Assembly (NCBI RefSeq): GCF_024343615.1
Contig: NZ_RJUB01000007.1
Coordinates: 1-64,000 of the forward strand
Origin: Ferruginibacter sp. HRS2-29
Lineage (GTDB): Bacteria > Bacteroidota > Bacteroidia > Chitinophagales > Chitinophagaceae
DNA length: 64,000 bases
Direction: 5' to 3'
In this document: in pieces, positions 8,263 to 16,232 of the stretch
Position numbering within the stretch: position 1 is the stretch's first letter
Layout of the letters: each line of letters starts with the position of its first letter
The notes under the pieces: model-generated
Databases searched by the model: none
What the model saw: only the letters and a program-made list of their open reading frames with translations
Told to the model about the DNA's origin: nothing
Program-made: the position numbers and the translations under genes

Positions 8263-8643
8263 ATGTCAAACACCAAAAACATCATCACCATTACGGCGGT
8301 TGCGATAGCAGCACTCGTATTCATTAAAAAACTCATGTGGCCGATCATTAAACGATACTTTTTAAACGAAAAATTATACGCGGGGGCAGTGCTTCTTACG
8401 GTAGAGCCGACAGGTATAAGTATCAACAAACAACAACAGCTGATACTTCAATTACAGGTGGAACCGGACCACGGAAAAAATTTTGTGACGGAGATCAAAG
8501 CGCTTTTCGACGAAGCTGAAATTGCTGCCTTGCAGCCGGGGGCAAGGATGTGGGTAAGTTACAATGCCCATTATCATAAAAAGATCAGCCTTCGTAAAGA
8601 GGAACTGAAAAACAACGGAACCTTTTTCCGTACCCAACAATAA
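8263..8643 (+). CDS. Membrane-anchored protein of unknown function, 126 aa
   Basis: Family not recognised. The ATG at 8263 gives MSNTKNIITITAVAIAALVF, one N-terminal membrane helix, then a basic stretch and a soluble domain of about 90 residues with strands (AGAVLLTVEPTGISINKQQQLILQLQVEP), a short helix (FVTEIKALFDEAEIAAL) and a final strand (GARMWVSYNAHYHKKISL). TTCCTTTG at 8224-8231 may be its -7 box, the same octamer as at 8045. It ends in its own terminator. Confidence 0.6.
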   Translation: MSNTKNIITITAVAIAALVFIKKLMWPIIKRYFLNEKLYAGAVLLTVEPTGISINKQQQLILQLQVEPDHGKNFVTEIKALFDEAEIAALQPGARMWVSYNAHYHKKISLRKEELKNNGTFFRTQQ

Positions 8644-8674
8644 TAATTGAGAACAAACAATCCGTAGTTACAAA

Positions 8675-8707
8675 TAAAAGCCGTCTCAATGTTTGAAACG
8701 GCTTTTA
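8675..8707 (+). terminator. Hairpin terminator between convergent genes
   Basis: TAAAAGCCGTCTC (8675-8687) pairs with GAAACGGCTTTTA (8695-8707) with one mismatch and a 7-nt loop. T runs on both strands make it potentially bidirectional. It follows the 126-aa protein gene. Confidence 0.7.
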
Positions 8708-8717
8708 TATTGCGGGG

Positions 8718-8795
8718 AATGGATAACGGTATAATGGATAATGTTCAACTGGGAATGACGAATTATTCATTATCCATTACTATTATCCATTAAAA
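8718..8795. repeat. Palindromic cluster of AATGGATAAT words
   Basis: Forward words AATGGATAA and ATAATGGATAAT (8718-8742) are followed by inverse words ATTATCCATT (8763-8792). The cluster ends at 8795, the base before the DUF1579 gene's stop codon (8796-8798, minus). It belongs to the intergenic word-palindrome class. Confidence 0.7.
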
Positions 8796-9455
8796 TTATT
8801 TCCGCGTGAACCTGATCTCCATCGTTTTTACTTCCTTTCCTTTCTTATCGCAGTACATGGTGAGCAATTGTGTCTGGTCGTCAATCACCTGCATGGTTTC
8901 GCGGGAGTTTAATTCGCTGCCGTCGCCTGCTTCGGGGTCTACCATGCTTCCTTTAAGTTCGATGGTCTTGGTAGATTCGTTCCAGGTTCCGGTCATCGTT
9001 ACGAGGCCTGTGCCCATGTTGTCGATCCAGGTACTGATGAATTGTTTTTTTGCATTGTCGTACGCCATGGTAGAGATACCTTCAAAAGGCATACCCATCA
9101 TGGTGCCGGCATGGGAACTCGTCTGGTAACGGCCGCCCAGTAACATTTTGTTCTGAGTTTTGATGGTCGCTTTTTCCGGCGGAGCCGCAGGATCCATCCA
9201 CATGCTTACTTCGCCGGTCCATTCACCATTCCAGGAAGCCATCATTTTATGCATATCTCCCGGGGTGGAATAAGCCATCCAGTTTTTCATTTTGGTGGCA
9301 GAATCGGGTTCGGCTTTCGGCGCAGCATCTTTTTTTACATCAGCAGCAGCTGAAGCCGTGTCTTTGGAAGAAGCGGTAGTAGTAGTTTTGTCTGCATCAT
9401 TACAGCTGGCAAAAGCGAATGTTAACAGGCAAACGGCAATAATCGAATGTTTCAT
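8796..9455 (-). CDS. DUF1579 family lipoprotein
   Basis: 219 residues. A lipoprotein signal (MKHSIIAVCLLTFAFASC, cysteine 18) is followed by a Thr/Ala/Lys-rich linker to about residue 50, then a DUF1579-like domain: GDMHKMMASWNGEWTGEVSM, a MLLGGRYQ strand, and a TWIDNMGTGLVTMTGTW strand typical of this lipocalin-like fold. It is expected in the periplasm or tethered to a membrane; the function of DUF1579 is unknown. Its stop codon abuts the AATGGATAAT palindrome and its upstream region runs into the next repeat cluster. Confidence 0.8.
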   Translation of the reverse strand: MKHSIIAVCLLTFAFASCNDADKTTTTASSKDTASAAADVKKDAAPKAEPDSATKMKNWMAYSTPGDMHKMMASWNGEWTGEVSMWMDPAAPPEKATIKTQNKMLLGGRYQTSSHAGTMMGMPFEGISTMAYDNAKKQFISTWIDNMGTGLVTMTGTWNESTKTIELKGSMVDPEAGDGSELNSRETMQVIDDQTQLLTMYCDKKGKEVKTMEIRFTRK

Positions 9456-9520
9456 ATGTATATATTTAAGATTAGAGATTAGTGATTAGTATTTTTCTAA
9501 GTATCAATTTCTAATAATGT

Positions 9521-9557
9521 TTCGAAGGTTTGACTATTGACAATTCACTATTCACTA
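9521..9557. repeat. TAGTGAATAGT repeat, family F copy 1, supplying the polA stop
   Basis: On the minus strand it starts TAGTGAATAGT at 9557, runs through TGTCAATAGTC and ends AAACCTTCGAA. A second copy at 23705-23741 has the same beginning and the same AAACCwTCGAA tail, so they are homologous rather than chance simple repeats. The first TAG is the stop codon of polA. Confidence 0.75.
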
Positions 9558-12401
9558 ATGGGCTTGCAACCAGTTTTCCCCCGACCCCAGTTCCGCATCT
9601 GCCGGTACGCCGTTGGGTAAAGCTAATGCGCTTTGCATACAATTCAAAATGACGGGCTTTACTTTTTCAAGCTCTTCTTTCAGCACATCGAAGACCAGTT
9701 CATCATGTACCTGCAGCAGCATCTTGCTTTTAAAACCGTGCCGCCTGAATTCCTCGTCGATCTTTATCATGGCCAGTTTTACCATATCCGCAGCCGAACC
9801 CTGTATCGGGGAGTTGATGGCATTTCGCTCTGCGAAACCACGTACCGTAAAGTTGGCGCTGTTGATATCTTTCAGCCAGCGTTTTCGCCCCATCAGCGTT
9901 TCCACATAACCGTTTTCTTTACAGAAATTGATGGTATCGTCCATGTACTTCTGAATATTGGGGAACTGTTTTTTGTAATTATCGATGATCTCTTTCGCTT
10001 CACCACGTGATATACCCAGGTTTTCCGCCAGCCCGAAGGCGCCCTGGCCGTAGATGATGCCAAAATTCACGCTTTTCGCTTTATAACGCATTTCTTTCGT
10101 TACTTCCGCTTCGGGTACATTGAATACTTTGGCAGCCGTAGCCGTATGGATATCTTTCCCGGTGCGGAATGCATCACACATGTTTTCGTCGGCGCTGATG
10201 GCTGCTACGATGCGCAATTCTATCTGCGAATAATCCGCGGATACCAGCACGTGATTTTCATCTCTTGGAATGAATGCCTTGCGGATCTCTTTGCCTTTTT
10301 CGGTGCGGATGGGGATATTCTGCAGGTTGGGATTGTTGCTGCTGAGCCTGCCCGTAACCGCTACAGCCTGCGCATAACTCGTATGCACACGGCCTGTTTT
10401 GGGATGTATCAACTGTGGCAACGCATCCACATAAGTAGATTTCAACTTCGTAAGCTCACGGAAAGTGAGAATGTCATCGCAGATCTTATTATTGACGGCC
10501 AGTTTCAGCAGCACATCTTCCCCGGTAGCGTACTGGCCTGTCTTGGTTTTTTTTGCTTTCGGATCCAGTTGCAATTTATCAAACAGCACTTCTCCCAATT
10601 GTTTGGGCGAAGCCAGGTTGAAACGCACGCCAGCCTGCTCGTACACAGATTCCTCCGCTTTTTTTGCATCAGCTTCCAGTTCTTTGGAATAACCATTCAA
10701 AAAACCGACATCCACTTTGATGCCTTCAAACTCCATATTGGTGAGCACTTTCACCAACGGGTTTTCTACTTCGTAAAATACTTTTTCTACTTCCTTTGTT
10801 GTTAATTCCTGCAGGAAAACATTTTTCAACTGCAACGTGATATCTGCATCTTCCACCGCATACTCCTTCGCTTTTTCAATTTCAACATCCCGCATGTTAC
10901 CCTGGGTCTTTCCTTTTTTGCCAATGAGCTCTTCGATATGAATAGGTTCATAACCGAGGTATTTTGCACTGAGCAGATCCATGCTGCGTTTGCCATCGGG
11001 CTCAATCACATAATGCGCCAGCATGGTATCAAATATTTCCCCTTCCAGTTCTACACCATACCATTTCAATACCAGCAGATCGTATTTCAGATTCTGGCCG
11101 GTCCACACTTTTGTTTCATCGGAAAATACAAGGGAGAACAACTGCAGTATTTCCATAGTGCGCTGCCTGTCGGCCGGGCAAGGCACATAATATCCTTCGC
11201 CTGTTTTTATGCAAAAGCTTAAGCCTACCAGTTCTGCCAGGTTTGCATCGATGTTGGTGGTTTCGGTATCGAAGCTGATCTCTGTTTCAGCAGATAACTT
11301 TTTGATGAGTTCCATGATCTGTTCATCCGTATCTGCCAATGTGTAATGATGTGGGGTATTGTGAATGTTTTTATCCACCACTGTTGGAGTATGATCTTCA
11401 GTGGTATCCTCTAAACCGGTAGATGGGACGGATGTTACCACGGGGTTTCCAAAGAGGTCCATTTGTCCGCCTGCGGGTGATTTTTTTGCATCGGCTGTGG
11501 CTGGTTCGTTGTTCTTAGCCTCTTCGCCAAACACACGTTTTGCCATCGTTTTAAATTCCAGCTGATCGAAAATATCCATCAGCAGGTCTTTTTTTATTTC
11601 CTTCAAACGAAAATCTTCCGCATGAAATTCTACCGGAACATCCAGGATGATGGTCGCCAGTTTTTTACTCATGATGGCATCTTCTTTTCCACTGCGGATC
11701 TTTTCGCCCAATGAGCCTTTTATATGATCGGCATTGGCCAGGATATTTTCGAGTGTGCCATATTCTTTCAGCAATTTCGCGGCGGTCTTTTCGCCCACTC
11801 CCTTTATCCCCGGAATATTATCCACGGCATCCCCCATCAATCCGAGTATGTCGATCACCTGGCTCACATTTTCAATATCCCATTTGGCACATACTTCCTT
11901 CGGCCCCATGATCTCTACCGTTCCACCCTGGTAGCCGGGTTTGTAGATGTTGATATGGTCCGACACCAGCTGCCCGTAATCTTTATCGGGAGTTACCATA
12001 TAAACGGTATACCCATCTTTTTCGGCCTGCTTGGCAAGGGCGCCTATCACGTCATCGGCCTCGTATCCGTCTTTTTCGATGCAGGGAATGTTGAAACCGG
12101 TGATGATCTTTTTGATATCGGGAATAGCGGACAGGATATCTTCCGGGGCTTCCTGCCGGTTGGCCTTGTAATCGGCAAAATCAGTGTGGCGTTCTGTAGG
12201 AGCATGTGTATCAAAACACACGGCAATATGTGTAGGCTTCTGGTTATTGATCAGCTCAATGAGTGTATTGGTAAAGCCAAACTGGGCATTGGTATTGCGG
12301 CCTTTACTGGTAATACGGGGACTTCTGACAAGCGCATAATAGGCTCTGAAAACAAGGGCCATGGCATCGAGGAGGAAGAGTTTTTTTTCGTCGTTTTGCA
12401 T
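9555..12401 (-). CDS. polA: DNA polymerase I
   Basis: 948 residues, the usual length. An N-terminal 5'-3' exonuclease domain (1-300) has DAMALVFRAYYAL and GYEADDVIG. The 3'-5' exonuclease domain (about 350-540) retains FDTETTN, QNLKYDLL and YAVEDAD, so proofreading residues appear intact, unlike some family A enzymes. The polymerase domain has motif A DYSQIELR (D723), motif B KSVNFGIIYGQ and motif C VHDELVFD (D900). It removes RNA primers and fills gaps in repair. A TATCTTTG -7 box at 12406-12413 (minus) sits only a few bases from the ATG, implying a nearly leaderless mRNA. The S23 element begins 2 bp upstream of that box. The stop codon is the first TAG of a repeated word. Confidence 0.97.
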   Translation of the reverse strand: MQNDEKKLFLLDAMALVFRAYYALVRSPRITSKGRNTNAQFGFTNTLIELINNQKPTHIAVCFDTHAPTERHTDFADYKANRQEAPEDILSAIPDIKKIITGFNIPCIEKDGYEADDVIGALAKQAEKDGYTVYMVTPDKDYGQLVSDHINIYKPGYQGGTVEIMGPKEVCAKWDIENVSQVIDILGLMGDAVDNIPGIKGVGEKTAAKLLKEYGTLENILANADHIKGSLGEKIRSGKEDAIMSKKLATIILDVPVEFHAEDFRLKEIKKDLLMDIFDQLEFKTMAKRVFGEEAKNNEPATADAKKSPAGGQMDLFGNPVVTSVPSTGLEDTTEDHTPTVVDKNIHNTPHHYTLADTDEQIMELIKKLSAETEISFDTETTNIDANLAELVGLSFCIKTGEGYYVPCPADRQRTMEILQLFSLVFSDETKVWTGQNLKYDLLVLKWYGVELEGEIFDTMLAHYVIEPDGKRSMDLLSAKYLGYEPIHIEELIGKKGKTQGNMRDVEIEKAKEYAVEDADITLQLKNVFLQELTTKEVEKVFYEVENPLVKVLTNMEFEGIKVDVGFLNGYSKELEADAKKAEESVYEQAGVRFNLASPKQLGEVLFDKLQLDPKAKKTKTGQYATGEDVLLKLAVNNKICDDILTFRELTKLKSTYVDALPQLIHPKTGRVHTSYAQAVAVTGRLSSNNPNLQNIPIRTEKGKEIRKAFIPRDENHVLVSADYSQIELRIVAAISADENMCDAFRTGKDIHTATAAKVFNVPEAEVTKEMRYKAKSVNFGIIYGQGAFGLAENLGISRGEAKEIIDNYKKQFPNIQKYMDDTINFCKENGYVETLMGRKRWLKDINSANFTVRGFAERNAINSPIQGSAADMVKLAMIKIDEEFRRHGFKSKMLLQVHDELVFDVLKEELEKVKPVILNCMQSALALPNGVPADAELGSGENWLQAH

Positions 12402-12415
12402 CTGCCAAAGATAAC

Positions 12416-12938
12416 AAATCTATGATCTAAGATGTATGATCTATGATCTTGGGGAATTCAACAAAATTTTGTGGTGATTTTCTCTTGTTTGTGAAAAATA
12501 AGAGGAATAATTTCCAAGAAATTTTTTATGAAAAGAGAAGAGTTGGAAAAACGAACTAAAAAATTCCACATTGACATCATTGGTTTTTGTACTGATTTTC
12601 CGCGGACACACGCAGGTTTCGAAATTGCAAAGCAGTTAATACGATCAGCGGGGTCAGTTGGTGCAAATTATCGTGCATCCGGACGAGCAAAATCTATAGC
12701 CGATTTTATTAATAAGATCCAGATCATTATCGAAGAAGCTGATGAAAGTAAATATTGGCTTGAAGTGATATTAGAAAGCAAGTTAAAATCTACAGAAGAG
12801 GCGAAGATTTTAATTAAAGAAGCTAACGAATTAACAGCCATCTTCGCCGCTTCCAATAAAACAGCAAAAGCTAATCGAAACAATGTATGACCTTAAATCT
12901 GTAAAGATCATAGATCATACATCGTCGATCATAGATTT
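12416..12938 (+). mobile_element. IVS-like element: S23/four-helix-bundle gene inside a 35-bp inverted repeat
   Basis: 12416-12450 and 12904-12938 are inverted repeats of 35 bp with 33 identities, built from ATGATCTATGAT-type words. They enclose one gene (12528-12890) and little else. The element starts 14 bp before polA's ATG and ends at the base before the esterase stop codon, so it fills the whole gap. Four-helix-bundle (S23) genes are known from 23S rRNA intervening sequences, which are also stem-loops enclosing an ORF. Here there is no rRNA. A gene-less sequence using the same words lies at 42993-43030. No target-site duplication was seen. Confidence 0.65.
12528..12890 (+). CDS. Four-helix-bundle protein, S23/IVS family
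   Basis: 120 residues, the typical size of the four-helix-bundle (TIGR02436-like, 23S rRNA intervening-sequence) family. Diagnostic features are an N-terminal helix, then ELAKQLIRSAGSVGANY-like sequence (here IAKQLIRSAGSVGANYRASG), RAKSIADFINKIQIIIEEADE, and the YWLEVILES helix. Related proteins include the Avd accessory factor of diversity-generating retroelements, but no reverse transcriptase, template repeat or variable repeat is nearby. The biochemical role is unknown; basic nucleic-acid binding is plausible. It is on the opposite strand to polA and the esterase. The stop (GTA TGA) sits in a TGTATGA word shared with the repeats. Confidence 0.88.
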   Translation: MKREELEKRTKKFHIDIIGFCTDFPRTHAGFEIAKQLIRSAGSVGANYRASGRAKSIADFINKIQIIIEEADESKYWLEVILESKLKSTEEAKILIKEANELTAIFAASNKTAKANRNNV

Positions 12939-13670
12939 TTAAAATCTCGTATCCAGATAAAGCGGCAACATCGCTCTCCACGTAGGCCAGTCATGTTTCC
13001 ACTCATGTCCCCATACATCGAGTTCGTGGTGGATGCCTTTGGTATTGAGCACGCCCGAAAAATTGCGGGAAGCCTGCGGATCTTCATAATCGCCGCTGCC
13101 GGTGAGGATGTGAATATGACGGCTTTTGCGGATATGATTGAGATTCCATTCGTCTGAAAGATTAGGAATATAATGGCACGGTGAATTGAAGTATACCTGG
13201 TCGTCGTAAAAACCTTTGGTATACTCCGTGAGATCGTATACGCCGCTCATGGCGATGACGCCGTCGATGAGGTCGGGGCGTTTGAGGAAAAGGTTCATGC
13301 TGTGCAAAGCGCCAAAAGAAGCACCGCAGGTGATGATGGGTGTTTCTGAAGAAGTATTCGTCTTGATGAAAGGGATCACTTCATTAAAAATATAATCGTT
13401 GAACTGGTTGTGGCGGATGGCTTTGTGTTCGCCGGCCATATTGTTGTTGAGCCAGCTTTCGTTGTTGATGCTGTTGACAGAGAATATCCTCACTTTTCCG
13501 CTATTGATATAGGGAGCCAGCGTTTCCATCAGCTGAAAACGTTCGTATTCCAGGTAATCGGCAGCCGCAGTTGGTACGAGCAGGAGTGCGAAACCATAAT
13601 CGCCGTAGGCCGCGATGGGCATTTCCTTTTGTAAAGCGGGGCTGAACCAGCCGGATAATTCTCTCTTCAT
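12939..13670 (-). CDS. Esterase D-like alpha/beta hydrolase
   Basis: 243 residues of the putative esterase (PF00756-type) family. The nucleophile elbow is CGASFGALHS, the likely acid lies in LTGSGDYEDP, and the histidine in WGHEWKHDWPTW. No signal peptide is present, so it acts in the cytoplasm. Proteins of this type hydrolyse esters such as S-formylglutathione or siderophore esters; the substrate here is unknown. The S23 element ends immediately at its stop codon (12939-12941). Confidence 0.82.
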   Translation of the reverse strand: MKRELSGWFSPALQKEMPIAAYGDYGFALLLVPTAAADYLEYERFQLMETLAPYINSGKVRIFSVNSINNESWLNNNMAGEHKAIRHNQFNDYIFNEVIPFIKTNTSSETPIITCGASFGALHSMNLFLKRPDLIDGVIAMSGVYDLTEYTKGFYDDQVYFNSPCHYIPNLSDEWNLNHIRKSRHIHILTGSGDYEDPQASRNFSGVLNTKGIHHELDVWGHEWKHDWPTWRAMLPLYLDTRF

Positions 13671-13855
13671 GATATGTTAGTTTTAAAAGTTTGTAGGAAC
13701 TTCCTGTCAAAATGAGTTAAAAATGCCCTTATTGTAAATATAAAATAAAAATCCACTGAAAAAGCGTTATCCCCGAATGTTTACTTTGAGGTAGAATAAT
13801 GAGGGGAAATGAAAAAGGGTTCTTATTTTTGTCTGCACCTATAATTAAGATATAT

Positions 13856-15073
13856 ATGTCTCGTACTATCAAAACATGGCTACTGTTATTATCACTCAGC
13901 CTTACACTTTTCAGTTGTGAAAAAGAATATAGTGAAGAAAACGGGGGAACTGTCGGCGGCGGCGGTGGTGGCACCCAGGGCGGAACGGCTGTGTTTACAC
14001 TGGCTGGTGCCCCGGGCGGATGTACTACACCCTCCATTACAGGAACGTACAAAGCGGGTACAGCACTCACTTCTACAGAAAAAATAACATTGATAGTAAA
14101 TGTTACTACCATCGGTACCTACACCATTTCTACAGGTACAGCCAATGGCATCACTTTCTCCGGTTCGGGAACATTTACCGCAACCGGCCAGCAATTCATC
14201 GAACTTACTGCAACAGGCAGCACGCCAACCAATGCGGGTACTTTCAGTTACCTGCCCGGCACGGCAGGATGTAGCTTTTCCATCACTTACCTGGCTTCTA
14301 CGGGAAGCAGTTCGGGTACAGCGGTATATACTTTTAAAGGTGCACCCGATGACTGCCTTACACCGGTGATCAGCGGAACTTACACCGCAGGTACTGCAAC
14401 CAATACCACTAACACAGTTAAATTACTGGTGAACGTAACTACCGCCGGCACTTATACTATCACAACAGGTACGGCCAATGGCATCAGCTTCAGCGCTACC
14501 GGCACTTTTGCGGCACCGGGTGATGCAGATATTACCTTAGTGGCGTCAGGAACACCGGTTTCTGCAGGAACGGTGCAGTATACACCCGGCGCTACGGGAT
14601 GCTCCTTCAGCATTACGGTAGGTGCAGGAACCCCGCCAGCCAGCAACACTTTCTTAAAAGCTACGATGGGAGGAACAGCTACCGAATTTAATACAGGGCT
14701 TTCAGGAATGTTGCTGAGTGGCATGTCTGGTATCCCATCAAGCCTTACCGCAACGGGAACTATTTCCAGCCCTTCCACTGGCTCCGATAACTTATCTGTT
14801 GCTTTTACTAACACAACAGCAGGCTCTTCCATTACCACCGGTGCTTATCCGAATATTTCGGTAACAAATACGACCAAAGGTGTCATCGTTCGTTATTTTA
14901 ATAATGCAGGCGACTTATACCAATCCGGGTTTACAGCGGATACGTTTACAGCAAATGTGTCAACAGTTTCATCCACTGCAGCTACTGGAACTTTTAGCGG
15001 TACGCTTTATAAAAATGGGGCAGGGCCGGAATCGATAGTCGTTACCAATGGTAGCTTCAGCGTTACATACTAA
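13856..15073 (+). CDS. Lipoprotein with two ~100-residue tandem repeats
   Basis: 405 residues from the ATG at 13856. MSRTIKTWLLLLSLSLTLFS is followed by the lipobox cysteine (residue 21). After a Gly-rich linker come two homologous repeats of about 100 residues (near 50-150 and 158-258). Both open with GTAV(F/Y)T..GAP..C and close with GC(S)FSIT, so each carries two cysteines that could form a disulfide. They contain TCxxTxxI-like Thr/Gly-rich strands resembling Ig-like surface repeats. The C-terminal third (about 265-405) is a different Thr/Ser-rich beta domain. Probably surface-exposed; function unknown. TTTACTTTG at about 13779-13787 may be the -7 region. Confidence 0.78.
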   Translation: MSRTIKTWLLLLSLSLTLFSCEKEYSEENGGTVGGGGGGTQGGTAVFTLAGAPGGCTTPSITGTYKAGTALTSTEKITLIVNVTTIGTYTISTGTANGITFSGSGTFTATGQQFIELTATGSTPTNAGTFSYLPGTAGCSFSITYLASTGSSSGTAVYTFKGAPDDCLTPVISGTYTAGTATNTTNTVKLLVNVTTAGTYTITTGTANGISFSATGTFAAPGDADITLVASGTPVSAGTVQYTPGATGCSFSITVGAGTPPASNTFLKATMGGTATEFNTGLSGMLLSGMSGIPSSLTATGTISSPSTGSDNLSVAFTNTTAGSSITTGAYPNISVTNTTKGVIVRYFNNAGDLYQSGFTADTFTANVSTVSSTAATGTFSGTLYKNGAGPESIVVTNGSFSVTY

Positions 15074-15095
15074 TCATTAAAAAACTTCCATCATT

Positions 15096-15124
15096 AAAAT
15101 GGCCGCTTTTAAAGCGGCCATTTT
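15096..15124. terminator. Bidirectional terminator
   Basis: AAAATGGCCGCTT (15096-15108) and AAGCGGCCATTTT (15112-15124) form a perfect 13-bp stem with T runs on both strands. It lies between the convergent lipoprotein and ParA genes. Confidence 0.85.
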
Positions 15125-15143
15125 ATTTATTAGTCTATTCAGT

Positions 15144-15887
15144 CTATTCCAGCACCCCCTCCTTTATCTCCGTCCACAACTCACGGTAACACTTAGCCGC
15201 ATAACTGCTGTTTGCAAACTCCATGATCGGTGCCTTATGGATGCCCATTTTTTCTACATCGCTCAGGTAAGGGATGAAGTTTTGAAAAAAGCGCTTGTCC
15301 TTGTTCAGTTCCTGTATGAGCTCGTTGTGCATGTTCTTACGCAGATCGGCCATGGTAAAGAAACACATCATTTTGGCCATATCCACATCTTTCTCTTTAA
15401 AGTAATCCTTTACCATGTTGTAGGTGCGGATGGAAAGCGTGGTTGGTATCACCGGCATCAGCACGATATCTGCCGCATGGAAGATATTTTCGCTCAGTGC
15501 ACTGAATCCCGGCGGGCAATCGATGAACACAAAATCATATTCTTTCTCCAGCTGTTTCAACACTCCTTTCAGCCTGTTCTTGTTGCCTTTCATTTCTTCC
15601 AGCATGATGTCGAAGCTTTTGGAAGAATTATCAGCGGGGATCACATCCAGCAATTCAAAGTCCGACGAAAGGATCGCATTTTCCAATAGCGCATCCTTGG
15701 TGATCAGCTTCTTGATACCCGGATGTACTTTTGGCTTTGCTTTATAATAAAATGAAGACGATCCCTGCGGGTCGATATCCCACAATAACGTCTTGAAACC
15801 ATCTGCCGCAGCCAGGTATGCAAAATTTACGCAGGAGGCAGTTTTGCCCACACCGCCTTTGAGATTATACAACGCAATCGTAACCAT
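15144..15887 (-). CDS. ParA-family ATPase
   Basis: 247 residues with a deviant Walker A motif (YNLKGGVGKTA, residues 7-17), a second switch DIDPQGSSS and FVFIDCPPGFS as Walker B. This is the MinD/ParA/Soj superfamily, which positions cargo such as plasmids, chromosome origins or protein clusters. No parB or parS-like gene is next to it, so the cargo is unknown. It is the last GC-normal gene before the AT-rich SIR2-HerA-KTSC cassette; the 130-bp gap between them (15888-16017) is AT-rich and holds no gene I can support. Confidence 0.88.
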   Translation of the reverse strand: MVTIALYNLKGGVGKTASCVNFAYLAAADGFKTLLWDIDPQGSSSFYYKAKPKVHPGIKKLITKDALLENAILSSDFELLDVIPADNSSKSFDIMLEEMKGNKNRLKGVLKQLEKEYDFVFIDCPPGFSALSENIFHAADIVLMPVIPTTLSIRTYNMVKDYFKEKDVDMAKMMCFFTMADLRKNMHNELIQELNKDKRFFQNFIPYLSDVEKMGIHKAPIMEFANSSYAAKCYRELWTEIKEGVLE

Positions 15888-16017
15888 AAATGAATGATTT
15901 AGTACTGGAAGTTAACATATTTTAAAAAAATATTTGGATATGAGCAGGATAAAATTATTCCACCCAAACATATAAATACATTTAATTCTAGAAATACTAC
16001 AAAAAATTCTTAAAATG

Positions 16018-16227
16018 TTAAACTCGCGAGAATCTATAATTTCCTTTAATATTCGTAGCTAAATATGAACCATGTGAAGGGGCTCGCATTAATTCTTCAT
16101 AAACTGCTTGCGGAACATCAAAATATTGATAAATCGAACCATTCAAAAATTCTATTTCTAAAGTACTTGAATTTTCATCATAACCTATTGAAGCAATATT
16201 AGATGAGGTGACTGAAGTTCTGTCCAT
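16018..16227 (-). CDS. KTSC-domain small protein
   Basis: 69 residues forming one KTSC domain, named for its occurrence at the C-terminus of some lysyl-tRNA synthetases. The signatures are SSNIASIGYDE, LEIEFLNG, the central Y33-Q-Y35 (YxY motif), and a final SHGSYLATNIKGNYRFSRV. The Pfam family has unknown function, with nucleic-acid binding suggested. It begins 5 bp after the HerA stop codon on the same strand and shares its low GC, so it appears to be the third gene of the defence operon. Alternatively it could be an unrelated hitchhiker. Confidence 0.85.
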   Translation of the reverse strand: MDRTSVTSSNIASIGYDENSSTLEIEFLNGSIYQYFDVPQAVYEELMRAPSHGSYLATNIKGNYRFSRV

Positions 16228-16232
16228 AAGTT

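Noticed and set aside
12416..12938. Diversity-generating retroelement, because S23 proteins resemble Avd
   Set aside because: There is no reverse transcriptase, no template repeat and no variable target gene near the S23 gene.
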